Shown here: positions 29,701 to 36,766 of the stretch, in pieces
Numbering within the stretch: the stretch's first letter is position 1
Layout: the number at the start of each line of letters is the position of its first letter
NCBI RefSeq assembly: GCF_037095755.1
Contig: NZ_JBAWKJ010000002.1
Coordinates: 1 to 64,000, forward strand
Source: Sphingopyxis sp. CCNWLW2
GTDB lineage: Bacteria > Pseudomonadota > Alphaproteobacteria > Sphingomonadales > Sphingomonadaceae
DNA: 64,000 bases
Direction of reading: 5' to 3'
The notes under the pieces: model-generated
What the model was told of the DNA's origin: nothing
What the model saw: the letters and a program-made list of their open reading frames with translations, nothing else
The model's database searches: none
Program-made: the position numbers and the translations under genes

Positions 29701-30213
29701 CAGCCCTTCGTTCCATTCTTCCACGTCTGGCCAGTCGAGATGGCACGCGCCCTTGCCGGCGCGGCCCTTGCCGACACTGAGCAGCCGGCACATGCGGCCA
29801 TACGCTGCCTTGTCGGTCGGATAGACGAGGAGCGCGGTGCCGTCGGTGAGATCGAGACGCGAACCGACGATCGCGCGCACGCCGGTCGCTTTCTCGGCAT
29901 CCCATGCGCGGACGATCCCCGCGACCGAATGGCGGTCGACGATCCCGAGCGCGGGCAGGCCGAGCAGCGCGGCGGCGGTGAACAGCTCGTCGGGCGAGGA
30001 GGCGCCGCGCAGGAAGCTGAAATGCGTGGTGACCTGCAGTTCGACATACGCGGGCTCGGCCCCGCTCAAGCGAAGGCACTCGGGTTCGGTCGCCTTCTCA
30101 AGCGAAGGCAGGATCTTGTGGGCCGCATTCTCAAGCGAATGCAGGGTTTTGTTGGTCGCATTCTCAAGCGAATGCTCCGTGAATAAACCAGCGCATCGAG
30201 CCGGTCGCGGCAT
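26752..30213 (-). CDS. dnaE2: Error-prone DNA polymerase III alpha subunit DnaE2 (ImuC)
   Basis: 1153 aa. After an unusual N-terminal extension of about 52 residues with three imperfect 11-residue repeats (HSLENA-type), the PHP domain begins at [22 protein letters not shown]. The polymerase core contains the catalytic [14 protein letters not shown] motif, and the C-terminus carries the OB-fold ([21 protein letters not shown]). DnaE2 is the translesion polymerase of the ImuA-ImuB-DnaE2 mutasome. The ATG at 30211-30213 overlaps imuB by 50 bp; a TTG near 30070, just before [10 protein letters not shown], would give the usual N-terminus but lacks a Shine-Dalgarno. Co-transcribed from the LexA-controlled imuA promoter. 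Confidence 0.92.
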   Translation of the reverse strand: MPRPARCAGLFTEHSLENATNKTLHSLENAAHKILPSLEKATEPECLRLSGAEPAYVELQVTTHFSFLRGASSPDELFTAAALLGLPALGIVDRHSVAGIVRAWDAEKATGVRAIVGSRLDLTDGTALLVYPTDKAAYGRMCRLLSVGKGRAGKGACHLDWPDVEEWNEGLIACLVPDRADAATEVALDRTKRIFGDRAYMALTIRRRPRDAIRLRDLAAQAAAARVSTVAMGDVLYHAPERRLLQDVVTCIREKCTIDDLGDRRERFADRHLKSAAEMERLFRRYLKDSSPVARTVEFADRCTFSLEELRYQYPDEIRVPGRTPQQELERLTWEKAPVRYPEGIDGKVRTQLEHELRLIGELDYAPYFLTVHSIVAEARRREILCQGRGSAANSAVCYVLGITSIDPVRSELLFERFVSAERREPPDIDVDFEHERREEIIQWIYETYGRTRSALTAVVTRYRSRGAVREVGKALGLSEDMTAGLAGAVWGYSREGVDESHAAALNLDMGDKRLMLTLELARTLINTPRHLSQHPGGFVLTRDRLDELVPIEPAAMDDRQVIEWDKDDIDALGFMKVDILALGMLSCMRRAFEFLREAKGIDHDLSTIPAEDPATYAMIRKADTLGVFQIESRAQMASIPLMAPRTFYDLVIQVAIVRPGPIQGDMVHPYRRRRNGQEEVTYPTPELRRVLEKTLGVPLFQEQAMRVAIECAGFTPSEADLLRRAMATFKLTGGVSHFRDKLINGMVSRGYEQAFAEKTFKQIEGFGSYGFPESHAASFALIAYASSWMKCHHPDVFCAALLNAQPMGFYAPAQIVRDARQHGVEVRPIDVNHSRWDCTLEETGGPYFAVRLGLRMVRELANEDGAAIVTARGDMVFTSAEEIQRRAGVGRGALDRIGDADGFASLGSSRREGLWEVKGLGAAALPLFAAADERNGRLQREAVEPAVPLAPMGEGAEVVEDYRAAGLSLRAHPLAFLRDELRARKMISCQELQSVKDGRWIELAGVVLVRQKPGSAKGVMFITLEDETNVANLVVWTKVFEANRRTVLGASMIGVRGQVQREGEVIHVIAQRLDDLSPLLASVGNRADVADVYRVSRADVVKSPVGRDPRDPTTQPLGRNPRNIFIPDLRLGSGIIPGQPTEGIKIKPRDFR
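30064..30175. repeat. 33-bp-period array of 18-bp palindromes at the imuB/dnaE2 junction
   Basis: Full units are at 30092-30109 (GCCTTCTCAAGCGAAGGC), 30125-30142 and 30158-30175 (both GCATTCTCAAGCGAATGC), exactly 33 bp apart. A partial unit is at 30064-30077. Each can form a 6-bp stem with a TCAAGC loop, and the stem bases differ between units in a compensatory way. The 33-bp period is 11 codons, so the dnaE2 frame stays open, and the last unit contains the imuB stop. Confidence 0.85.
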
Positions 30214-31714
30214 GGATGCCGTCGCCGAGGCGGAACAGCCAGTAGCGGCCGCCCGCTTCGGTCTCGACCTGGTAATAGTCGCGCACGCTGAGCGGGGTCT
30301 CGCCCTCGATCCCGCCGTCGCGCCACCATTCGCCCTGCAGGCGTTCGGGGCCGTCGCCCTGCGTCACGCGGTAGCGCTTGCCGCGCCAGACGAAGAGGCG
30401 CGGTGCGTCGTCGGGGAGCAGGGCAATCACGTCGACCGGCTCGGGCCGCGCGAGCATCCGCGACGGGCGCGGGAGCTGGTCGGACCATGCCGCGCCATCG
30501 GCTTGGCGCAGCGCCGGCGTGATTGTGACCGATCGCTCGGGCATCGCGCCGGGACGCGGCACCGTGCGGTGCAGGCTGCGCTGCCCGAAACGGTTGGCGA
30601 GGGTGTCGACGAGCGCGGGCAGGTCGGGCCCGCGCCGCGCCAGGCTTTCGAGGCTCTCGCCCTGCCGCAGCGCCTGCACTTCGATAAGCGGCGCGACGAG
30701 CGTCATCGCCTCGATGCCAAGCCCGGGCTCGATGGTCTCGATCTTCGCCGCGAGGAGTTTCGCGAGATGCTTGGGATCGCGCGACGGCGCCGCGGTGCCG
30801 ACGCGGATCGCCTGCACCTCGCCGTCGACGCGGTGGAAATAGCAGTCGAGCCGGCGCGCACCCTTGCCGAGGCGGCCGAGCTGGTCCGCGATGTCGCGCG
30901 CGAGGTCGCCGACGACCTGTGCAAAGGCTTCGGCGGTCGCGATCGGCTCCATGAAACCGCGCCGCGCGCGCGGGAGCTGCTCGGGGAAGATCGGCTCGAT
31001 CGGCTCGGGTAGCGTACCGAGCGCCTGGTCGAGGCGGCGGTGCAGCTCGCGCCCGAACCTTTTGGCGAGCGGGCCGCGCGGCGCGCCGATCAACTGTTCG
31101 ACCCGCTCGAAGCCGAGCTTGCGCAAACCCTCGACGTCGGCCGGCGGCAGGCGGAGTGCCCGGATCGGCAGCAGCGCCATCGCCTTGCGGTGCGCGCCGG
31201 GCTCGATCGTCACCGGACGTCCGGCGGGGACATAACGGGCGACCGCATGCGCGCAGCCCGCGGTATCGGCGACCGCGATCTGGAGCGCGAGGCCGAAAGT
31301 GGCGGTGCGGCGGTGCAGATCCTTGAGCAGCGCGGCCTCGGTCGAGAAGCGCGCGGCGCAGCCGGTGATGTCGAGCCAGAGGCCGTCGGGCGGATCGGGC
31401 GCGACGACGGGCGAATAACGCGCACCCGCCCACAGCGCGAGGCGGCGCAGTCCTTCGAAATCGGCGTCGGGCTCGGCGTCGACGACATCGAGCTCGGGCG
31501 CGAAGGCGCGCGCCTTGGTGATCGTCATGCCGGGGCGGATGCCGAGCGCGCGGGCCTCCGCGTCGACCGCGGCGACGATCCGCCGGCCATGGTCGGGGAT
31601 CGCGGTAACGAGCGGCCGGGCAGGGGCGGCGCCGTCAGGCCGCGGCTTGCCGGTCTTCCTGCGCAGCCGGTCGGTCGACCAGTGCGGCAGGAAGAGCGAT
31701 ACGACCCGTCGCAT
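30164..31714 (-). CDS. imuB: ImuB, catalytically inactive Y-family polymerase homologue
   Basis: 516 aa. The N-terminus [19 protein letters not shown] and the fold of Y-family polymerases ([27 protein letters not shown]) are clear, and the C-terminus ends in the family's [10 protein letters not shown]. The two-acid active site of DinB polymerases is not present in the usual order, as in other ImuB proteins, which act as hub linking the beta clamp, ImuA and DnaE2. It overlaps imuA by 80 bp upstream and dnaE2 downstream, so translation of the three is probably coupled. Confidence 0.92.
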   Translation of the reverse strand: MRRVVSLFLPHWSTDRLRRKTGKPRPDGAAPARPLVTAIPDHGRRIVAAVDAEARALGIRPGMTITKARAFAPELDVVDAEPDADFEGLRRLALWAGARYSPVVAPDPPDGLWLDITGCAARFSTEAALLKDLHRRTATFGLALQIAVADTAGCAHAVARYVPAGRPVTIEPGAHRKAMALLPIRALRLPPADVEGLRKLGFERVEQLIGAPRGPLAKRFGRELHRRLDQALGTLPEPIEPIFPEQLPRARRGFMEPIATAEAFAQVVGDLARDIADQLGRLGKGARRLDCYFHRVDGEVQAIRVGTAAPSRDPKHLAKLLAAKIETIEPGLGIEAMTLVAPLIEVQALRQGESLESLARRGPDLPALVDTLANRFGQRSLHRTVPRPGAMPERSVTITPALRQADGAAWSDQLPRPSRMLARPEPVDVIALLPDDAPRLFVWRGKRYRVTQGDGPERLQGEWWRDGGIEGETPLSVRDYYQVETEAGGRYWLFRLGDGIHAATGSMRWFIHGAFA

Positions 31715-32366
31715 CGCAGCCCTCCAGTATCCAGAAATGCGGATTGCCGCCGCGCACCCGCTCGAGCGCGACGCGCCAGCGCGGGCGGCCGAGGCTCGGA
31801 ATGCCGAGGTCCTCGCTCGGGCTCGCGGTGATCCGCCAGCGCGTCACCGCGGCGGTGCCTTCGGCGGCCTGTTCGGCCTTGCAGGAGCGGCGAAAGACGA
31901 AGGCCGGCACGCCCGAGGTCTCGGCGGCGAGCTGGAGGCGCTTCGATGCAACGCAAGAATATTTGCTCACCTCGCCGACGACGCCGGCGAGGCCGGGGTG
32001 CCGCAGGCATTCTTCCATCGCGAGCAGGACATTGGTGTTGCTGCCCGCCTCGACATGGATCACGCGGTCGGGGTGCAATCCCGCGAGATGCAGGGCAGGG
32101 GCGAACAGGTCGTGCCAGCGCAGGCACCAGAAAACGGGCCCTTCGGTTCGCGCGAGGATGCCGGCGAGGAAGATCGTCGCGCTCGCATCGTCGGCGAGGT
32201 CGGGGCTTCCGGCTATCTCGTGGAGCGCGCCCGTCGCGATTCCACCGCCCGGGAGCCGCGAATCGACCGACTCGACTCCGAACGGGAGGACGTCATGCCG
32301 CGCGCACACGCCTTCGATCCGCGCAATTTTGGCGCGAAGATCGGCGAGGACGGCAGGGTGACGCAT
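31635..32366 (-). CDS. imuA: ImuA, RecA-like SOS mutagenesis protein
   Basis: 243 aa. A RecA/SulA-like core (LPGGGIATGALHEIAGSPDLADDASATIFLAG, RVIHVEAGSNTNVLLAMEECLRH) matches alphaproteobacterial ImuA. The Walker A is degenerate, as in the family. It is the first gene of imuA-imuB-dnaE2; its start lies 31 bp from a perfect GTTC-N7-GTTC LexA box, so DNA damage should induce the whole cassette. ImuA modulates recombination and delivers ImuB/DnaE2 to stalled forks. Confidence 0.9.
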   Translation of the reverse strand: MRHPAVLADLRAKIARIEGVCARHDVLPFGVESVDSRLPGGGIATGALHEIAGSPDLADDASATIFLAGILARTEGPVFWCLRWHDLFAPALHLAGLHPDRVIHVEAGSNTNVLLAMEECLRHPGLAGVVGEVSKYSCVASKRLQLAAETSGVPAFVFRRSCKAEQAAEGTAAVTRWRITASPSEDLGIPSLGRPRWRVALERVRGGNPHFWILEGCDATGRIALPAALVDRPAAQEDRQAAA

Positions 32367-32397
32367 GATGTCATAGGACTCGGCAAATAGTGGATTC

Positions 32398-32412
32398 GTT
32401 CCCTCTTTGTTC
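32398..32412 (-). promoter_or_regulatory. LexA (SOS) box of the imuA-imuB-dnaE2 cassette
   Basis: GTTCCCTCTTTGTTC fits the alphaproteobacterial direct-repeat SOS box GTTC-N7-GTTC exactly; read on the minus strand it is GAAC-N7-GAAC. Its position just upstream of imuA is typical for LexA repression. Confidence 0.88.
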
Positions 32413-32537
32413 CTTCTCGGCTTGCCGAGTCAAGCGCGACGCCGCAAAGGGGTGGCCGATCATGGTGCGATCCGATCCGGAATGAATCGAGTTTGGCTTG
32501 CCAGAGTCTTGATTGTCGGCCAGATTCAGGGGCTGAA

Positions 32538-33455
32538 ATGAAAATGGACATCGATCATCTTCCCGTGCGGCAGCAGGGCGAACTCCAGCGCATCAAGGAT
32601 GTGCTGATGGAGGAGTTCGCGCGTTCGATCGAACGCGCGACCAAGGCTGAAAAGCGCAACGGCAAGATTCTCAAGATCATCCTGTTTGGCAGTTACGCGC
32701 GCAGCGACTGGGTCGACGAGCCCGAGAATGGCTATCAGTCGGATTTCGACCTGCTCGTCATCGTCAGCCACGAGGACCTGACCGATATCTCGGATCACTG
32801 GTACATCGCCGAGGACAAGATTCTTCGCGATCCCGAGGTCGGCCGGACGCTCAACATCATCGTCCACACGCTGGCCGACGTGAACAAGGCGCTGACCCGC
32901 GGCGAATATTTCTGGGTCGATATCCTACGCGACGGCATCTTGCTGTACGATTTGCCCAATCATCCGCTGGCGGTGCCGAAGCCGCTGACGCCCGCTGATG
33001 CCTACGAGATGGCGGCAGGCTACTTCGAGAAACAAAGCGCATCGGCCGCTAATTGGCTCAAACTCGCGCGCCTTGCGAGCGAAGAAGATGCCGATCAAGA
33101 TTGGCGCAACAAGATCGCGTTCAATCTGCACCAAGCGGTTGAAACGATTTACGCGTGCTTCCTACTGACGACCACGTTCTATTTCCCGCGATCGCACAAC
33201 ATCAAATTCCTCCGCTCGCTGGCGGAAGACCGCGAGCCACAGCTGATCGAAGCTTGGCCCCGCGATAGCAAACTGGATCGGCGCCGTTTCGAGCTGCTGA
33301 AACGGGCGTATGTCGAGGCGCGATATTCCCCGAACTACGAGGTCACCGTGGAGGACCTCGAAGCGCTTGCGGCTGCGGCCCGTAATCTGCGCGAGATCGT
33401 CGAGCGCCTTTGCCGGGAACAACTGGACCGGCTGCGTTCGGCTGCCGGACTGTAG
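32538..33455 (+). CDS. Fused nucleotidyltransferase (MNT) - HEPN protein
   Basis: 305 aa from ATG 32538. The N-terminal domain has the minimal nucleotidyltransferase motif GSYARSDW followed by the metal acids D69-x-D71 (SDFDLLVIV). The C-terminal about 130 residues form a HEPN domain (FNLHQAVETIYACFLLTTTFY, KRAYVEARYSPNYEV) with the R-Y-x3-Y variant of the RNase-like motif. In two-gene MNT-HEPN systems the nucleotidyltransferase AMPylates and silences the HEPN toxin; here both are in one chain. It is divergent from imuA and marks the likely left part of the mobile region. Confidence 0.85.
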   Translation: MKMDIDHLPVRQQGELQRIKDVLMEEFARSIERATKAEKRNGKILKIILFGSYARSDWVDEPENGYQSDFDLLVIVSHEDLTDISDHWYIAEDKILRDPEVGRTLNIIVHTLADVNKALTRGEYFWVDILRDGILLYDLPNHPLAVPKPLTPADAYEMAAGYFEKQSASAANWLKLARLASEEDADQDWRNKIAFNLHQAVETIYACFLLTTTFYFPRSHNIKFLRSLAEDREPQLIEAWPRDSKLDRRRFELLKRAYVEARYSPNYEVTVEDLEALAAAARNLREIVERLCREQLDRLRSAAGL

Positions 33456-33470
33456 CGCCCGGCCCTGTGG

Positions 33471-33683
33471 TCAACGGGGCTTATAGGCTTTCCCGTCACC
33501 GATAAATCGCTTGCTCCGCGCCTTCGCGTCGGCGCGGATAACGGCCATCTCGGCATTGTCGCATTCGTCGCCGCGAACCGAGCCATCCTGGCACCCAGCG
33601 AAAACTTCGCGCGCCTCGTCGACATGCGCGTCGAAATACTGCTTGCTGCGTGGCTCGTCCTTTCCAATAACTTGCGTCTTCAT
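33471..33683 (-). CDS. EexN/TrbK-like entry-exclusion protein, 70 aa
   Basis: ATG 33681-33683 follows AAGGAGAGCCTG on the minus strand. The core YFDAHVDEAREVFAGCQ...GDECDNAEMAVI matches the spacing of EexN proteins (Y-x3-H-x2-E-x-R, then C...C-x-N-A-x-x-A), usually encoded within trb clusters to block redundant conjugation. It lacks a lipoprotein signal. The end KRFIGDGKAYKPR closely resembles the end of TrbJ in this window (RRFLGDGKAYTPIR). It lies 7.7 kb from traG across the defence-like block. The family call is by pattern only. Confidence 0.55.
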   Translation of the reverse strand: MKTQVIGKDEPRSKQYFDAHVDEAREVFAGCQDGSVRGDECDNAEMAVIRADAKARSKRFIGDGKAYKPR

Positions 33684-33987
33684 CAGGCTCTCCTTTGCGA
33701 GCCGACAAATTATCGTGGGCCACCACGACCGAGCAACAAAAGACCGCAGAAACTCTCAAATCGAGAGCGATTGTTTTCGCGCGCTGTCGCCAGACCGCCG
33801 GGCATTTGATAAAGGCATCACCGCCGGGCGGCCGCCGCATATGTGCAAGCCTCGGCTAAAAGCGGCGGCGCAAGTTCTCGAACTTGTTCTCAACGCCCGG
33901 CCCCATGCAGTATGGCAGCTTTGCTTAGCCAAGGGGACTTTCGTGTCTCCGGCCAACGCCGACATTTGTGCATAAATCTACGACTAC
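33684..33987. other. Gene-poor spacer between the EexN-like and DUF2971 genes
   Basis: About 300 bp. A 44-codon frame (33841-33975, MCKPRLKAAAQVLELVLNA...) exists without a ribosome-binding site and is not accepted as a gene. GTTC-N8-GTTC at 33874-33889 has the wrong spacing for a LexA box. Confidence 0.4.
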
Positions 33988-34641
33988 CTAACTCCCAGAC
34001 GGCGGGATTGGAACGGCAACTCGGCCGGTCAGTTTCTTCCACTGCTGATTGTCTATTAGAGTTGAACGATAAATACGCAATTTGGAGCACCCCGGCAGAG
34101 ACTTTAGCGTTTTCTTCACAACCGGAACCAAGGCGGGCGAAAGCCAAGGACTAAGGGTAATTCGGGTTATCGCAGTCAAATCTATCGGCACAGAAAATGC
34201 CGGCAATTCTTCGTCGTTGTTGACGTAAACCGCACGATACTCTCTCTCATCGCCATACGGCCAGCGCTTCAGGAAAGGCAGACACTCTAGGTCCACGTCC
34301 GCCATCTTGCTGACTTCGGTGATTAGTTGGTAATCTACCGTTTGATGTCGGACGCCACCGGCATCGTCGAGAGACGATCGGAGCTTTTCGCTGTCGAACT
34401 CCAGACAGATCCCGTCCGCGCCGTGTGAAAATACCTGCCAGTGATGGTACGTCTCTTCCCGGACTGCGAGACAGATCGCCAGAACGGTTTTCGCGGCTTT
34501 TAGCCGCTTATACTCTGCCATAAAGAACGCGTCGTTTCTGTCATCCCACGTTTCCGGGCTCAAAAGTGTAAGGCACTTGTTGCTGAGAATGTGCAATGCC
34601 GACGCCAAATTCGTGTAGCGCCGAAAAGTTCTCTCGGTCAT
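33988..34641 (-). CDS. DUF2971 domain protein
   Basis: 217 aa. The N-terminal pattern FRRYTNLASALHILSNKCLTLLSPETWDDRNDAFF and the middle VFSHGADGICLEFDSEKL, WPYGDEREYRAVY are hallmarks of DUF2971, a cytoplasmic domain of unknown function often found in phage-defence and mobile-element contexts. It is divergent from the TOPRIM gene across only 44 bp, so the two probably share a promoter region. Base composition is visibly less GC-rich than the chromosomal flanks. Confidence 0.8.
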   Translation of the reverse strand: MTERTFRRYTNLASALHILSNKCLTLLSPETWDDRNDAFFMAEYKRLKAAKTVLAICLAVREETYHHWQVFSHGADGICLEFDSEKLRSSLDDAGGVRHQTVDYQLITEVSKMADVDLECLPFLKRWPYGDEREYRAVYVNNDEELPAFSVPIDLTAITRITLSPWLSPALVPVVKKTLKSLPGCSKLRIYRSTLIDNQQWKKLTGRVAVPIPPSGS

Positions 34642-34685
34642 TGTCCCTCGTCCTTCCCTATCATCTGGCCATTTAGTCTATATCA

Positions 34686-35999
34686 GTGACCGATCATCTT
34701 GACCTTCATGTTTCGCGTACAAGTGTTCCCGATGCGGGCGATCAGCACTGGGCATTCTTCTGCGACGCTGTTTTCGCGCCGGGGGATTTTCAACAGCGTC
34801 CGCGCGACAAGGTGCCGCCCATAATTCGACGGAATAGCGACCACTGGGCGACGACCGTAGAGGATATGGCGCAGCAGTTTTACTTCCTTACTGCGCCGGC
34901 CGCGGTCGTACGAAAGCGACTGCTGATTCAGGGTTATTCCTATTTATATGTACAGGATGTATGGGAACAGCTCCGCGAAGCTCACGTCGGGAGGTGGCGC
35001 AAGTTTCGGGGAAAAGGCGATAAGCAACTCGAACTCACCGCAACCCTTTCCTATCAGGATTGGCTCGCGCTGATACGCCAACACGAAAAGGATTCGCATT
35101 TCGCATCTGTAGACGGCAGTTCGCACTGGCAGAGTCCGCTGGCGTTGCTCAGTCAACCGCGGGACATCCTTGTTCGCCTAGCAATCCTTTGCGAGGCGTT
35201 GGAATCCGCCCAAGTTTGGCTGGACTGTGGTTTCCTATACAAGGACGCCCTTGAGACCCGAACGCCGCACGCGATCGCTCAGGCTGAGGCGGGCGCCCCG
35301 GACGAGGATCCGACAGGTAAAATCATTGTTCTTACTGAAGGAAAGTCCGACAGCCGGATCATCTCACGCGCGTTGCGGGCCCTCTATCCCGAATTTGCCG
35401 ACGCTTATCAGTTCATTGATTTCGAAGGATTCCGGATCGAGGGCGGCGCGTCAGTGTTGGCGCGCATGGTAAAGATACTGGCAGGCGCGAGGGTTCAGAA
35501 CCGTCTGCTGGCAATATTCGACAACGACGCGGCCGGAATGGAGGCGAAGGCAAGCCTGGGCGGTGTTCGGTTTGGTCCAGCGGTACGGCTTATGGCACTC
35601 CCCGATACACCCCTCGCTACCCGTTACCCCACGATCGGTCCCGACGGGCTCAAAACCATGAACATCAACGGTTCAGGGGTGGGCATCGAACTCTTCCTTG
35701 GACGTTCGTCGCTGCGCCGCGGGCGAACGCTCCAACCCGTCCGTTGGACGCAATGGAACGAAAAAGTCCAACGCTATCACGGCGCAATTGATGATAAGAG
35801 CGGTGCTGCTGAGGCGTTCTTGACTGGCATTGCCGATGGGCGACGTCCGGCGCGCCTACGGCGCGCTTACCCCGAGATGACTATGCTTCTCGAAAGTATC
35901 TTCGGAGCATTCGAGGACTATCCACCTTCGATGGCGGCCATTGACGACTGGCAAATCAGAGACAAGGGCGCCGACAGTGAAACCTTGGAAAATCTATGA
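34686..35999 (+). CDS. TOPRIM-domain protein with HEPN/Toprim-associated N-terminus
   Basis: 437 aa from GTG 34686. The N-terminal about 200 residues are helical and resemble the HEPN/Toprim-associated domain. From residue 211 a TOPRIM fold is clear: IIVLTEGKSD (Glu218) and LLAIFDNDAAG (Asp279, Asp281) provide the metal-binding acids of topoisomerase/primase/OLD nucleases. No ATPase domain is present, unlike OLD or GajA. Its 3' end overlaps the next nuclease gene by 23 bp, indicating coupled expression. Probably a nicking or nuclease effector, or a partner of the downstream PD-(D/E)XK enzyme. Confidence 0.75.
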   Translation: MTDHLDLHVSRTSVPDAGDQHWAFFCDAVFAPGDFQQRPRDKVPPIIRRNSDHWATTVEDMAQQFYFLTAPAAVVRKRLLIQGYSYLYVQDVWEQLREAHVGRWRKFRGKGDKQLELTATLSYQDWLALIRQHEKDSHFASVDGSSHWQSPLALLSQPRDILVRLAILCEALESAQVWLDCGFLYKDALETRTPHAIAQAEAGAPDEDPTGKIIVLTEGKSDSRIISRALRALYPEFADAYQFIDFEGFRIEGGASVLARMVKILAGARVQNRLLAIFDNDAAGMEAKASLGGVRFGPAVRLMALPDTPLATRYPTIGPDGLKTMNINGSGVGIELFLGRSSLRRGRTLQPVRWTQWNEKVQRYHGAIDDKSGAAEAFLTGIADGRRPARLRRAYPEMTMLLESIFGAFEDYPPSMAAIDDWQIRDKGADSETLENL

Positions 36000-36723
36000 A
36001 AGGATGATCGCGCAGTTGCTCGTGGATGGTCTGTCCACGAACCTCGCGGTCACCGTCAACGCCCGAATTCGGGGCGCGATAACCGGAGTTCTTCGTCAAA
36101 TCGATGTACTGATCGAGCCCCGTCACGATAGTGACAACAGCCAGCGAGCGATTGTCGAAGCGAAGCGGCGGAGACGGGCAATCGACGTTAAGGACGTAGA
36201 AACGCTGCTAGGCATGATGGACGACGTCGAGGCGCGTTTCGGATATCTAGTCTGTCCGACGGGTCATTCAGAGGCAGCGCTCCGCCGCGCGCAAGACACG
36301 GTGCGTATCTGCCTGGTGCCGCTCGACCGTATTGCCGATTTCGATCCGACTGCGTGGCCTGCGTGCCGCGCGCCGCGTTGCGCAACCGGAAAGATCTTCT
36401 GGGATGGCTTTCCCCAAGTCGAGATGGCGGGCGTACCGCTCGCGCTAGTGGGCAATGCGATCGACGCAGCGGCGCACGTTGGCTTTCCCCAGATGGTCGG
36501 AAAATGCGAAACATGTGGAGCGTTTCACGCCTCATGCCTTACATGCGGCGACATCCTCCTTGTACCGCACGCAGATGACGAAGATTATGGCCACCAATGC
36601 AGCTGCCGTTCCTTCTGGTTCTGGCTAGGTTCAATAGAGCGCGACGCGCACGGACGAAGGTCCGCCGAGCTTCATCTAGTGATTCTCGCAACCGTCCATA
36701 CCGTCAATCGTCGGTCGCTCTAA
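35977..36723 (+). CDS. PD-(D/E)XK restriction-endonuclease-like protein with zinc-ribbon C-terminus
   Basis: 248 aa from GTG 35977, preceded by AAGGG. Residues about 5-110 form an Mrr-like nuclease domain with the acid in RQIDVLIEP (Asp43) and E61-A-K63 in RAIVEAKRR, followed by the usual VKDVETLLGMMDDV and CPTGHSEAALRRA segments. The C-terminal part has Cys pairs KCETCG (177/180), SCLTCG (187/190) and CSC (208/210), likely zinc binding. It is encoded with the TOPRIM protein, and both converge on the methyltransferase-ATPase operon, as expected for a restriction or modification-dependent nuclease. Confidence 0.78.
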   Translation: MKPWKIYERMIAQLLVDGLSTNLAVTVNARIRGAITGVLRQIDVLIEPRHDSDNSQRAIVEAKRRRRAIDVKDVETLLGMMDDVEARFGYLVCPTGHSEAALRRAQDTVRICLVPLDRIADFDPTAWPACRAPRCATGKIFWDGFPQVEMAGVPLALVGNAIDAAAHVGFPQMVGKCETCGAFHASCLTCGDILLVPHADDEDYGHQCSCRSFWFWLGSIERDAHGRRSAELHLVILATVHTVNRRSL

Positions 36724-36766
36724 AGCTGTAGAGCAAGCCGCCCGCAATCGCTTGCAAGGCCTCTCC

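Noticed and set aside
30064..30175. CRISPR array
   Set aside because: The units are 18-bp palindromes with 15-bp similar spacers lying inside coding sequence; there are no cas genes and no unique spacers.
27010..30186. Rightward open frame of 1058 codons
   Set aside because: It is the antisense shadow of dnaE2: no family resemblance, Arg/Asp/His-rich composition typical of the complementary frame of a high-GC gene, and no ribosome-binding site.
33874..33889. GTTC-N8-GTTC as a second SOS box
   Set aside because: The spacing is 8 rather than 7 and no gene start follows at a suitable distance.
33841..33975. 44-codon small gene upstream of the DUF2971 locus
   Set aside because: No ribosome-binding site and no recognisable homologue; kept only as a note in the spacer entry.
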